Assembly: GCA_020048255.1 (NCBI GenBank) | Contig: JAIFMR010000087.1 | Span: forward strand, 1-40,376 | From: Rhodoferax sp. | GTDB taxonomy: Bacteria; Pseudomonadota; Gammaproteobacteria; Burkholderiales; Burkholderiaceae_C | Reading direction: 5' to 3' | Length of the DNA stretch: 40,376 nt | Part shown: positions 7,445 through 14,699 of the stretch, piece after piece | Position numbering within the stretch: the stretch's first letter is position 1 | Layout of the letters: every line of letters starts with the position of its first letter | The notes under the pieces: model-generated | Told to the model about the DNA's origin: nothing | Databases searched by the model: none | What the model saw: only the letters and a program-made list of their open reading frames with translations | Position numbers and translations under genes: made by a program

Positions 7445-8805
7445 GCGCATTGAACCCAACACGGCGGCAGATGCTTGCCAGTTCGGTCATGCTGGGCGCC
7501 AGCTTGGCGTTGCCCGCTTGGGCCCAAACCGCTGGTAAGTCCGCCAAAGGTGCGCGCATCCTCATCATTGGCGGTGGGGTGGGCGGTGCTACTGCTGCCA
7601 AATACCTGAAATTGTTTGACCCAACCCTGCAGGTGACGGTGGTTGAGAAAAACCGCACTTACATCCGACCCTACGGCTCCAGCGAGGTGCTCAACCAGCA
7701 CACCAGCATGGCCGAGCTCAACGTCAGTTACGACGTGCTGGCCAGCCGGTATGGGATCCAATTTGTGTTTGATGCGGTAACCGGCTTTGACCCGGTGGCT
7801 CGAACCGTCAGCACCGCAGGCAAACTCAAGCTGGGCTACGACCGGCTGATTGTGTCGCCCGGCATTGAGTTGCTGTACGACGCCTATGCTGGCTACTCTG
7901 AACAGGTGGCCAACACCACCGTGCCCTCGGGCTGGATCCCTGGCGCACAAACCGCGCTGCTGGCCAAACAACTGCAAGGTATGCGCCAAGGCGGCACGTT
8001 TGTGTTGGCGGCCCCGCCCAACCCCTACCGCTGCCCGCCTGGCCCGTATGAGCGCCCGGCGCTGATGGCCGAGTGGTTGAGCCAACACAACCCCACGGCG
8101 AAGGTCATCATCGTTGATCCCAAAGACAGTTTTGTCACTGACGAGACCATGATGCTGGGCTGGAACCGGCTCTACAACTTCAACCTGCCCGAGGATTACG
8201 TCAAAAAAATGTCGCCTCTGGTCGAGGTCAAACACCATGCCACCCCCGGCATGCTGAGCTGGGTGCGTGGCAAGGACGGTGGTCGCACTTTGAGGATTGA
8301 TGCGAAAAAAATGACCATTGAAACTGAGGCCGAAGTCATCAAAGCCGACGTGATCAACGTCATCCCGCCGATGCGGGCTGGCAAAATTGCCGCCACCTTG
8401 GGCCTGACAGACAAAAGCGGCTGGTGCCCGGTGGGTCGGCGCGACTTTGCCTCAGAACTGCACCCCCATGTCCATGTGATTGGTGATGCGTGCGTCGCTG
8501 ATGCCATGCCCAAAAGCGGCTTTTCTGCCAACAACCAGGCCAAGGTGGTGGCGCGCGCCATCATCGAGTCTTTGGCCGGCCGCCCAGCGCCCGAGCCCTT
8601 GATGGAAAACACCTGTTACGCCCTGGCTGGCAAAGACTACGGCCTGTTTGTGGCCGACGTGTTCAAGGTGGTCGATGGCAAGATCGCCCGCATCAACGGC
8701 AAGGCGCGTTACCTGCCCCTGAATGCCAGCGCAGCCCAGATCAAGTTGGGTGCACGTTACCAGCAAGCCTGGTTGCGCACCTTCACTCAAGACTGTTTTG
8801 CATGA
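7441..8805 (+). CDS. fccB: Flavocytochrome c sulfide dehydrogenase flavoprotein subunit (FccB/SoxF-like)
   Basis: A 454-residue FAD protein with a Tat-type leader (R8-R9, then MLASSVMLGASLALPAWA). It aligns by eye along its length with FccB of Allochromatium. The Rossmann motif IIGGGVGGATAAKYLKL is at about 42-58. The two redox-active cysteines are present: YRCPPGPYER (C198) and SGWCPVG (C329). The FAD-closing motif VHVIGDACVADAMPKSGF lies at about 344-361. The family oxidises sulfide to sulfur in the periplasm and passes electrons to a haem c subunit. One oddity is that the Cys which binds FAD covalently in the Allochromatium enzyme (YYTCYLSNEV) is replaced, here YIRPYGSSEV (P77), so flavin should be held non-covalently. 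It overlaps both neighbours by 4 bases in a tight operon. Confidence 0.9.
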   Translation: MSALNPTRRQMLASSVMLGASLALPAWAQTAGKSAKGARILIIGGGVGGATAAKYLKLFDPTLQVTVVEKNRTYIRPYGSSEVLNQHTSMAELNVSYDVLASRYGIQFVFDAVTGFDPVARTVSTAGKLKLGYDRLIVSPGIELLYDAYAGYSEQVANTTVPSGWIPGAQTALLAKQLQGMRQGGTFVLAAPPNPYRCPPGPYERPALMAEWLSQHNPTAKVIIVDPKDSFVTDETMMLGWNRLYNFNLPEDYVKKMSPLVEVKHHATPGMLSWVRGKDGGRTLRIDAKKMTIETEAEVIKADVINVIPPMRAGKIAATLGLTDKSGWCPVGRRDFASELHPHVHVIGDACVADAMPKSGFSANNQAKVVARAIIESLAGRPAPEPLMENTCYALAGKDYGLFVADVFKVVDGKIARINGKARYLPLNASAAQIKLGARYQQAWLRTFTQDCFA

Positions 8806-9611
8806 GGCCCGCCATGATCATCACCCCCACATTCCACCGGCTCTCACCCCATCGGTTCACACCCAGCCAGTTGGGTGGGTTTGCCCGCACTCTTGCACTG
8901 GCCTTGGTGAGCCTGGCTGGATTGTCTGGGCTAGCCAGCGCAGCAACCCATGAACTTGCCCCAGCGGCGGCTCCATGGACGCCCACAACGCTGCGCACCA
9001 CTCTGGCCGCCTTGCCCCAGGGGCACGCCCAGGCTGGCAAAAAGGTGCACGACGAGCTGTTTTGCGCCTCTTGCCACGGTGCGAATGGCGTTGCGCCCAC
9101 CCAGAACTGGCCACACCTGGCCGGCCAAAAGGCCGCCTACACCGCCAAAATGATGTTGGACTACCAGGATGCCCGCCGCCTTGAGGGCAAACGCGCCGAA
9201 CTCATGCACGACATCGCCGTGATGCTGAGCCCCCAGCAAATTGCCGACGTGGCCGCCTTTTATGAGGCCCAAACACCCGCCGTAGGCGACGGCACACCAC
9301 GCCCGAATATCACCTTGGGGGCCCAAGATGTGGGTGCTGCTACGTTGGTGCGCAAGGGCGACCCCGCCCGTCTGATCACCCCGTGTGCCAGTTGCCACGG
9401 GGTGGCCGGGCAGGGCGGCAAACGCGAAGCCTCGGCCCTGGCCGGGCAAAACCCGCTGTATTTTGTGCGCACCATGCTGGATTTTCAGAACGGCACACGC
9501 CACAACGACAGCGTCAAAGGCATGCGTTCGTTTGCTAAAAAACTCAGTCGCAGCGAGATTGGCGCGCTGGCCACGTACTACGCCGACTTGCCCGCCGGAC
9601 AAGCCAAGTGA
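8802..9611 (+). CDS. Dihaem cytochrome c (c4-like)
   Basis: A 269-residue periplasmic protein with two cytochrome c domains: CASCH at 88-92 and CASCH at 195-199. The two halves share GANGVAPTQNWPHLAGQ versus GVAGQGGKREASALAGQ, then an (YF)V/T-x-x-MLDYQ/F motif and a helix ending near ATYYADLP, the pattern of cytochrome c4. The N terminus is a long leader with the hydrophobic core LALALVSLAGLSGLASA. The start at 8802 overlaps the fccB stop (ATGA); an in-frame ATG at 8814 is also possible. It probably carries electrons from the sulfide dehydrogenase to a terminal acceptor, perhaps the haem c domain of the first gene in this operon. That role is inferred from gene order. Confidence 0.87.
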   Translation: MRPAMIITPTFHRLSPHRFTPSQLGGFARTLALALVSLAGLSGLASAATHELAPAAAPWTPTTLRTTLAALPQGHAQAGKKVHDELFCASCHGANGVAPTQNWPHLAGQKAAYTAKMMLDYQDARRLEGKRAELMHDIAVMLSPQQIADVAAFYEAQTPAVGDGTPRPNITLGAQDVGAATLVRKGDPARLITPCASCHGVAGQGGKREASALAGQNPLYFVRTMLDFQNGTRHNDSVKGMRSFAKKLSRSEIGALATYYADLPAGQAK

Positions 9612-9672
9612 TGCCCTTGGCCGCCAACCCAACTGCGCAAGCCCCCCTTAACCCATCACGTCCAAGCCAACC

Positions 9673-9879
9673 ATGACACGATTGCAAGTTGAGTCACAGT
9701 TTGACCGCGCTACCTCGATCTTCAGCCACATTCTGTGGGATGAGTCGACCCGCCACGCCGCGCTGATCGACAGCGTGCTTGACTACGACCTGAAATCGGG
9801 CCGTACTCGAACCGCCAGTACCGACCAGTTGGTCCAGCGCGTGACCGAACTCAAGCTGCAGGTGCTGTGGCTGTTGGAA
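9673..9879 (+). pseudogene. N-terminal fragment of a persulfide dioxygenase/MBL gene
   Basis: Residues 1-69 of the frame starting at 9673 read as the N terminus of an ETHE1/persulfide dioxygenase-type metallo-beta-lactamase protein: LQVESQFDRATSIFSHILW, then HAALIDSVLDYDLKSGRTRT and LQVLWLLE. In full proteins this LLE is followed at once by the metal-binding THxHADH motif. Here it is followed by PSVQQTSLGSKLSRA and then a signal peptide, so the catalytic part is gone. The frame stays open into the next gene, which would give a 243-residue chimera if translated from 9673. I treat it as a remnant, because a signal peptide in the middle of a protein makes little sense. Confidence 0.65.
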
Positions 9880-9924
9880 CCCTCCGTACAACAGACATCG
9901 CTTGGGTCAAAGCTGAGTCGCGCA

Positions 9925-10404
9925 ATGTTGACTTGGGTCGTGGGTTTTGCGCTTGTTTTAGGCATCTGCCAAACGGCTCTGGCACAGCTGCCAGCTGAAG
10001 TTGCCGTGGGCCAGGCTTTGCCCGTGTTGACTTTGAAAGACCAGCATGACAAACCTTGGGTGATACCAGTCAGCACCCGGCTGGTGCTGTTTGCCGCGGG
10101 TCGTAAAGCCTCAAACCTGGTTCAAATCGTGTTGCAGAGCATGCCCAAAGATCCGTTAACTCCGCGTGCGGCGGTGTACCTGGTCGACGTGAGCAAGATG
10201 CCAGGTTTCATCACTCGCAACTTTGCCTTGCCGTCCTTGCGTGAAATGCCTTACCAGATTGGTGTGTCGCTGGATGAGGCCACCCTGGCCAACTGGCCGC
10301 GTCATCCCGATGCCGTGACGCTGATCGAAGTCGATCAAAGCCGGGTCAGGCGTATCCGTTATGCTAGCACCGAGGCCGAATTGCGTACCGAGTTGGCACC
10401 TTAG
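9925..10404 (+). CDS. Periplasmic thioredoxin-fold-like protein lacking a CxxC motif
   Basis: Read from the ATG at 9925, this is a 159-residue secreted protein. Its signal peptide (MLTWVVGFALVLGICQTALA) is followed by AEVAVGQALPVLTLKDQHDK, which resembles the start of redoxin/TlpA-like domains. Strands RLVLFAAGRKASNLVQ and PRAAVYLVDVSKMPG fit the thioredoxin fold, but there is no Cys pair at the position where a redox motif would be. It recalls YtfJ-like proteins of unknown role. The frame extends in frame to 9673 through the dioxygenase fragment. I prefer 9925 because it gives a clean signal peptide, although no good ribosome site is seen. Its role in the sulfur operon is unknown. Confidence 0.6.
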   Translation: MLTWVVGFALVLGICQTALAQLPAEVAVGQALPVLTLKDQHDKPWVIPVSTRLVLFAAGRKASNLVQIVLQSMPKDPLTPRAAVYLVDVSKMPGFITRNFALPSLREMPYQIGVSLDEATLANWPRHPDAVTLIEVDQSRVRRIRYASTEAELRTELAP

Positions 10405-10473
10405 CTCAGCCGTTTCGGCGTCGCGGTGCAATTTTTTATTTTGTTGATTTGTTTCTTTAACTCAGGAGTTTTC

Positions 10474-10887
10474 ATGAAGAAATTAGTTTGCCTAGCAGCC
10501 GCCGTGTTGTCGCTGTCGTTGTCCGCGCAGGCGGGCGAGTTGTTTGTATCCATCAACAGCGCCAGCCCCATGACCCAGGGCGCTGGTTTGGTATTGGCCA
10601 GCCAGGCCTTGGAGCAAAAGTCCAGCGTGAGAGTGTTGTTGTGTGATGGAGCGGGTGATGTGGCCGTAGCCGGCAAAGAGATGCCAAGCTTGAAACCTAA
10701 AAACGTGACTGCACAGCAAATGTTGCAAGGCCTGATCAAAGCCGGTGCCAAGGTCGAAGTCTGCGCGCTGTACCTGCCCAACACCGGCCGTCAAGCCACA
10801 GACTTGATTCCGGGTGTGACCCCTGCCAAACCCGCCGAAGTGATCACCTATCTGCTCAAACCAGAGGTGACCACACTGTCGTTCTAA
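10474..10887 (+). CDS. Periplasmic DsrE-family protein
   Basis: A 137-residue DsrE/DsrF-like protein with a signal peptide (KKLVCLAAAVLSLSLSAQA). AGGAG at 10464-10468 decides the start at 10474; the frame is open to 10426 but that extension has no ribosome site. The fold is indicated by the strand ELFVSINSA, the helix GLVLASQALEQ, VRVLLCDGAGD with C57, the segment QMLQGLIKAGAKVEVCALYL with C97, and the tail PAEVITYLLKPE. DsrE-type proteins often use such cysteines to bind or pass on sulfane sulfur. Secreted versions are common beside sulfide-oxidation genes. It lies downstream of the sulfide dehydrogenase genes, but the 69-base gap before it leaves open whether it shares their transcript. Confidence 0.85.
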   Translation: MKKLVCLAAAVLSLSLSAQAGELFVSINSASPMTQGAGLVLASQALEQKSSVRVLLCDGAGDVAVAGKEMPSLKPKNVTAQQMLQGLIKAGAKVEVCALYLPNTGRQATDLIPGVTPAKPAEVITYLLKPEVTTLSF

Positions 10888-10964
10888 AACGCAATTTAAC
10901 CCCCAGTTTCCGGTGGGCACAACCTGGTCGGGTCTTAGGATCGAAAAAGGGAGGAAACGAATGG

Positions 10965-11374
10965 TGTTGGCCGTGGCCATTGTTCACCGATGCGATGCAC
11001 GTGATTATTTCGTACCTGATGGTGAATCGCACTGTCTGGGGCGCCAAGCGCGGGGTCTACAAGCTGTCACAAAACCCGGATTTTGTGGCCTAAATCAAGG
11101 CCGCTCTGGAAAAACGGGGCCTGACTGCCGAGGCAGAAGTCATCACTTTGTGCGCTTGGTTTGAGAGCGGGGCGAGCCCAGTGCTGGCTTTTTGCGTGCC
11201 AATGGGTTCCTCAACGCACGTTTTGTGGTCAATGGCTGTCAGGGTGCTGCACTCAAAGACGACCCAAAAGCCGGGTTTCGCATCCAGAACGGCTGGCAAA
11301 ACGCCGGGCTGCCCAGGAGCATGAAGTTGAACCCGGCTGAGATGTACCGCACCGACACCCAACAGGGGTTTTAG
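10965..11374 (+). pseudogene. Degenerate rhodanese-family gene (stop codon plus frameshift)
   Basis: This stretch has no intact frame, but pieced together it reads as the C-terminal part of a rhodanese. In one frame: WPLFTDAMHVIISYLMVNRT, then WGAKRGVYKLSQNPDFVA, then a TAA stop (11091-11093), and beyond the stop IKAALEKRGLTAEAEVITLC. Near 11180-11192 the frame shifts by two, and FLRANGFLNARFVVNGCQGA, then GFRIQNGWQNAGLP and MKLNPAEMYRTDTQQGF follow to a TAG at 11374. These are the typical steps of the active-site strand, the post-Cys helix and the NGW-x-NAGLP tail. The active-site loop after Cys is also disturbed (CAWFESGASP). No N-terminal part is recognisable. Confidence 0.65.
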
Positions 11375-11389
11375 GTCGGTAAACGCCGG

Positions 11390-12436
11390 TCAGAACGCCT
11401 CTTTTTCTGCCTCTAGGTACGCCAGGCTGGTGTACTTGCCGATGTTGGAATCAAAGCCCAGCATGGTCTTGGCCCGGCTGGCCACGCGGGGGTCGGCCAG
11501 CACCATGGCCTTGGCTTCTGCCTCGCTCTTGCCGTCCTTGATGGCTTGCTGGCAAGGCTCCCAAATGCCTGCCAAAAATTTGCCATAGGTGTCCAGCAGG
11601 TCAAAAGTGGCTTCGCCATGTCCGGGCAGCCAGAGCTGCTTGCCTGCGCCCGCGGCCAGTTCCTTGAAGTACTTGAAGGTGCCGGGGTAGGAGCCGTCGT
11701 CAATGTTGGCTATGCGGTTGGCCATGGCAATGTCGCCCACTGCGGTGATCTGGTCTTGCACCACCTGAACACACAAATCTGCTGTGGTGTGCGCCTTACC
11801 GTAAAAATGCATTTTCAGGGTGATGTCACCAAACTGGAGGGTTTGTCCGTGTTTGACCTCGGTGTTGGGCGGCACGACCTTGGTGCCCGCTGTGGCCTGG
11901 TTGGTCCAACGCTCCATCAGGCTACGCCAAAGGTTGCCTTCATAACCCTTGATCAGGTTCATGGTTTCGGCCAGGGCGTAAATCGGTAACTTGTCGCCAT
12001 AGGCCTGCGCAAAGGCGTGGTTGCCGAGCCAGTGGTCGCCATGAACATGGGTGTTGAAGACCGCAATGACGGGCAACGGTGTCACTTTTTTGATCATGCG
12101 AATGGCCATCTGGCCAATTTGCAGTGAGCTGCCCGAGTCCAGGATCACCACACCGGCGCTGGTCACGACAAAGGTCACGTTGGACATCATGCCGTGGTTT
12201 TCAGGTGTCGGGAAACCATCGGTGGCAAAGATGGTCCAGACATGTTTGGACAACTGCTTTGGTGCGATGTCAGGGACCGGGCCGCCCTCAATGAAGTCAC
12301 CAACCTGGTCTGCCAGTGATTTGGCCTCTGGCCACAGTGCCAGGCCGGTGGCGCCCAGGGCCACTCCGGCGCCTAGCAGGGCGCGTCGGGTCAACAGGGT
12401 GGGGCGGTCCGAGGGGGGCAGGTAAGGCGCTTTCAT
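11390..12436 (-). CDS. SoxH-like metallo-beta-lactamase fold hydrolase
   Basis: A 348-residue exported MBL-fold protein. It has a Tat-type leader (TRRALLGAGVALGATGLAL, R17-R18). A full set of metal ligands can be read: NTHVHGDHWLGNH (H130, H132, D134, H135), KAHTTAD (H216), AVGDIA (D235) and LPGHGE (H273). This layout resembles SoxH and the related metallo-hydrolases found near sox genes and periplasmic quinoprotein systems. The substrate is not known. It points towards the rhodanese remnant and is divergent from the intact rhodanese gene, with a strong hairpin in the shared upstream region. The ATG at 12436 has no clear Shine-Dalgarno sequence. Confidence 0.85.
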   Translation of the reverse strand: MKAPYLPPSDRPTLLTRRALLGAGVALGATGLALWPEAKSLADQVGDFIEGGPVPDIAPKQLSKHVWTIFATDGFPTPENHGMMSNVTFVVTSAGVVILDSGSSLQIGQMAIRMIKKVTPLPVIAVFNTHVHGDHWLGNHAFAQAYGDKLPIYALAETMNLIKGYEGNLWRSLMERWTNQATAGTKVVPPNTEVKHGQTLQFGDITLKMHFYGKAHTTADLCVQVVQDQITAVGDIAMANRIANIDDGSYPGTFKYFKELAAGAGKQLWLPGHGEATFDLLDTYGKFLAGIWEPCQQAIKDGKSEAEAKAMVLADPRVASRAKTMLGFDSNIGKYTSLAYLEAEKEAF

Positions 12437-12473
12437 GCACAGGTCTCCACAATTTATGATGAAATATTGTCAG

Positions 12474-12501
12474 GTTGCCCACGCCAAATGGCGCTGGCAA
12501 C
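12474..12501. promoter_or_regulatory. Strong inverted repeat between divergent genes
   Basis: GTTGCC-ca-CGCCA-aa-TGGCG-ct-GGCAAC: eleven paired bases interrupted by one 2-base mismatch around a 2-base loop. It lies 38 bases from the SoxH-like start and 48 bases from the rhodanese start. It could be a shared operator or an RNA hairpin. No T-tract follows on either strand, so a terminator is unlikely. Confidence 0.45.
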
Positions 12502-12548
12502 TGTGGATTCAATACTATCTCAATTTTTAATTTCAATAGGAAACCCCG

Positions 12549-12929
12549 ATGAAGACTGCTCACGACCTCGTTGCCGCTGCCAAGGCAAACATTCAAGAAA
12601 TTTCGGTGGCTGAAGCCGAACAAGCGATTCGCGAAGCCGATGTGTTGGTAGATGTGCGCGAGGCGGATGAGTACGCTGCAGGTCATGTTCCTGGCGCGGT
12701 GCACGTGTCGCGCGGCATGCTGGAGTTCAAGTTCAGTGCCAATCCAGCCCTGCAGTCGCGCGACTTGGCGGTGGTGCTGTACTGCAAAACCAGTGGCCGC
12801 GCTGCCTTGGCCAGCGCCGCTTTGCATGAGATGGGCTACCTGAACGTGCGCTCTATCTCTGGCGGGTTTGATGCTTGGGCGGCTTCGGGTAAACCTGTCG
12901 CCAAGCCAGAAATACCGTCGTTTGAGTGA
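12549..12929 (+). CDS. Single-domain rhodanese
   Basis: A 126-residue cytoplasmic protein with one rhodanese domain and no signal peptide. VLVDVREADEYAAGHVPGAV (about 32-51) is the typical rhodanese entry motif. The catalytic Cys is C79 in VLYCKTSGRAA. GYLNVRSISGGFDAWAASGKP is the closing motif. Such proteins move sulfane sulfur between thiols, thiosulfate or cyanide. AGGAAAC at 12538 serves as ribosome site. It is intact, unlike the broken rhodanese at 10965-11374, and its location next to sulfide-oxidation genes fits a role in handling persulfide. Confidence 0.92.
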   Translation: MKTAHDLVAAAKANIQEISVAEAEQAIREADVLVDVREADEYAAGHVPGAVHVSRGMLEFKFSANPALQSRDLAVVLYCKTSGRAALASAALHEMGYLNVRSISGGFDAWAASGKPVAKPEIPSFE

Positions 12930-12970
12930 CGATTCCACTTGTCTGCATCCTTGGGTTTAATACGGCTTCG

Positions 12971-12984
12971 TTGATTTAAATCAA
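12971..12984. promoter_or_regulatory. FNR/Anr-type box upstream of the cytochrome operon
   Basis: TTGATTTAAATCAA matches the FNR consensus TTGAT-N4-ATCAA exactly. It lies 90 bases before the ATG of the cytochrome gene at 13075, a fitting place for a class II activator site. It suggests induction at low oxygen. Confidence 0.75.
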
Positions 12985-13074
12985 TCGGTCGAGGGAAGGA
13001 GCCAGTGCTGACGGGTGTAGGATGCATCGGCACTTTCTTACAGAACTCTCAAACAGAAAAAAAGGACAGACAAG

Positions 13075-13425
13075 ATGATCCGCATTCAAACAGCAACTCT
13101 CATACGGACTTTTTTGGCCATCGGTTTGACAGCCGGCGCGATGGCTGTGCAAGCACAAGTGGTTGACGTTGCTGCGGCTGAAAAACTGCTGGATGACAGC
13201 AAATGCGGCAAATGTCACTCGGTAGACAAACAAAAAGATGGCCCTGCTTACAAAAAGACGGCGGCCAAGTACAAGGGCAAGGCCGACGCAGAAGCCAAGC
13301 TGTTCACCCACCTGACCACTGGCCCGACCGTTGAACTTGATGGTGTCAAAGAAGAGCACACCAAAATCAGGTCCAAGGATGAAGCTGCCATCAAGAACGC
13401 TGCTCGCTATATTCTGTCGCGCTGA
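13075..13425 (+). CDS. Small periplasmic monohaem cytochrome c without a Met ligand
   Basis: A 116-residue class I cytochrome c. The signal peptide ends near AVQA (residue 27). The haem motif is CGKCH (44-48), followed by SVDKQKDGPAYKKTAAKY, the usual spacing of c551/c552-like proteins, and a final helix AAIKNAARYILSR. The mature chain contains no methionine at all. At the place of the axial Met the sequence reads VKEEHTKI, so H95 is a candidate sixth ligand, which would make this a low-potential bis-His cytochrome. It is first in a run of three cytochrome genes and sits behind an FNR box, so it is probably an electron shuttle in low-oxygen respiration. Confidence 0.88.
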   Translation: MIRIQTATLIRTFLAIGLTAGAMAVQAQVVDVAAAEKLLDDSKCGKCHSVDKQKDGPAYKKTAAKYKGKADAEAKLFTHLTTGPTVELDGVKEEHTKIRSKDEAAIKNAARYILSR

Positions 13426-13451
13426 ATGGCCGCCACTTTCGGCCATTCAAG

Positions 13452-14042
13452 ATGAAATCAATTTTTAGATGGATTCGCCAGCATTGGCTGCTGTCGATCG
13501 GGCTTGCTGCCGGGCTGGGTTTTTTTTCGGTGGCAGTGGGAATTTCTGGTGCTTATGTATTGGCCCATACCAGCACGGAAGAATTTTGCGTTGGCTGTCA
13601 TGAAATGTCGTACAACTTTGCAGAGTACAAAGGCACCATTCACGACACCAACCGCACTGGTGTGCGCGCTATTTGCACCGATTGCCACGTGCCGCATGAG
13701 CCCGGCCCCTTGGTCTTGGCCAAGATCAAGGCGACCAAGGATCTGTATTACACCTATATCTCACCGTCCATAGATACCAAGGAAAAATTTGAGGCCAAAC
13801 GTGCCGTGATGGCACAACGTGTGTGGCGCGAGATGAAGGCCACGGACTCGCACGAATGCCGCAGTTGTCATCGGGAGGACAAGATGAGTGTGGATTTGCA
13901 AACCCCCAAAGCCAAAGTGCGCCACGCCAAGGGCAAGGCCGAGGGCAAGACCTGCATTGAATGCCATTTTGCGATTGCCCACAAAGAACCTGATGGTCCA
14001 GGGCCTGCAGAGTTGTTTGGTGATGCGGCTGCCAAGCCGTGA
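13452..14042 (+). CDS. NapC/NirT/CymA-like tetrahaem quinol dehydrogenase
   Basis: A 196-residue membrane-anchored tetrahaem cytochrome. One N-terminal anchor helix (about 13-38) is followed by four haem motifs: CVGCH (46-50), CTDCH (75-79), CRSCH (136-140) and CIECH (168-172). EFCVGCHEM, GVRAICTDCHVPH and the CxxCH spacing are those of the NapC/NirT/NrfH/CymA family, which takes electrons from quinol and hands them to periplasmic partners. No nitrate, nitrite or other terminal reductase gene is next to it, so the acceptor is unknown. The adjacent small cytochromes may accept the electrons. It starts 26 bases after the previous stop and lacks an obvious Shine-Dalgarno sequence. Confidence 0.92.
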   Translation: MKSIFRWIRQHWLLSIGLAAGLGFFSVAVGISGAYVLAHTSTEEFCVGCHEMSYNFAEYKGTIHDTNRTGVRAICTDCHVPHEPGPLVLAKIKATKDLYYTYISPSIDTKEKFEAKRAVMAQRVWREMKATDSHECRSCHREDKMSVDLQTPKAKVRHAKGKAEGKTCIECHFAIAHKEPDGPGPAELFGDAAAKP

Positions 14043-14073
14043 TCGTTTGTTGTTTATTAACCGAGGAGAAAAG

Positions 14074-14574
14074 ATGAAATTGAACTTATTGGCTTCTGTG
14101 GCCTGTGCTGTGATTGCTTTGCCCGTCATGGCCGCTGACGTGACCTACCGCAAGGACGTGGCACCTATCCTCAAGAAGTACTGTGCAGAATGCCACTCTG
14201 AAAAGGCCGAGTCGCCTTCCATGGCGGAATTCAAGTTGGACGAGGAAAAGTATAAAAAAGCCAAAGTTGGCCCCCGTAGTGATACCTACGAGCATCTTCT
14301 CCAATTGGTCAATGGCAACTCGACAGGTGCTTTCATGCGCCGCCTGGACGACGGCACCAATCCCTATGCCAAAGGCAAGCCCGGCAATATGTACCTTTAC
14401 TTGTGTGAAAAGGGCAACACCAACAACAACGCAGAATGCGCGGCCAATTTGGCGGTGCTCAAAGCCTGGGTGGTGGGTGAGGGCAACCAGTGGGATATGA
14501 ATGGCATTGGCCAACGTGGTGACATGCCTCCCATCACCTTGGAGCAATTGAGAAAGATGAAGCTCAAGTATTGA
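14074..14574 (+). CDS. Periplasmic cytochrome c with one CxxCH
   Basis: A 166-residue secreted protein. The start is fixed by GAGGAG at 14063-14068; the open frame extends upstream into the previous gene but that part is a shadow. Signal peptide MKLNLLASVACAVIALPVMA. The haem motif is CAECH (37-41) in the context APILKKYCAECHSEKAE, which resembles the haem segment of planctomycete-type/PSC cytochrome domains. Two further cysteines (LCEKG and NAECAAN) might form a disulfide. NGIGQRGDMPPITLEQLRKM near the end contains a candidate axial Met (DMPP). It is last of three cytochrome genes, and a terminator follows. The partner is unknown. Confidence 0.85.
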   Translation: MKLNLLASVACAVIALPVMAADVTYRKDVAPILKKYCAECHSEKAESPSMAEFKLDEEKYKKAKVGPRSDTYEHLLQLVNGNSTGAFMRRLDDGTNPYAKGKPGNMYLYLCEKGNTNNNAECAANLAVLKAWVVGEGNQWDMNGIGQRGDMPPITLEQLRKMKLKY

Positions 14575-14627
14575 TGCAGAGACAACAGGCGTGTTGCCTT
14601 TGGCTGCACGTCAGTTGATCAAAAAAA

Positions 14628-14652
14628 GCCGCTGAAATCAGCGGCTTTTTTT
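14628..14652. terminator. Bidirectional intrinsic terminator
   Basis: GCCGCTGA-aa-TCAGCGGC is a perfect 8-bp stem, followed by a T-run on the plus strand and preceded by an A-run (T-run on the minus strand). It sits between the convergent cytochrome genes ending at 14574 and 14700 and serves both. Confidence 0.9.
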
Positions 14653-14699
14653 CGCGATGTGACCTGCGCCGGCTTGCGCCTGCGCCATCAACGGCCGAC

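Noticed and set aside
9673..10404. A single 243-residue fusion protein
   Set aside because: A complete signal peptide begins at residue 85, and the part before it is a truncated enzyme fragment. I split it into a remnant and a gene, although the frame is open throughout.
10913..11164. An 83-residue frame with an apparent GAGG ribosome site
   Set aside because: Its reading is not protein-like, whereas another frame of the same DNA reads as a degraded rhodanese.
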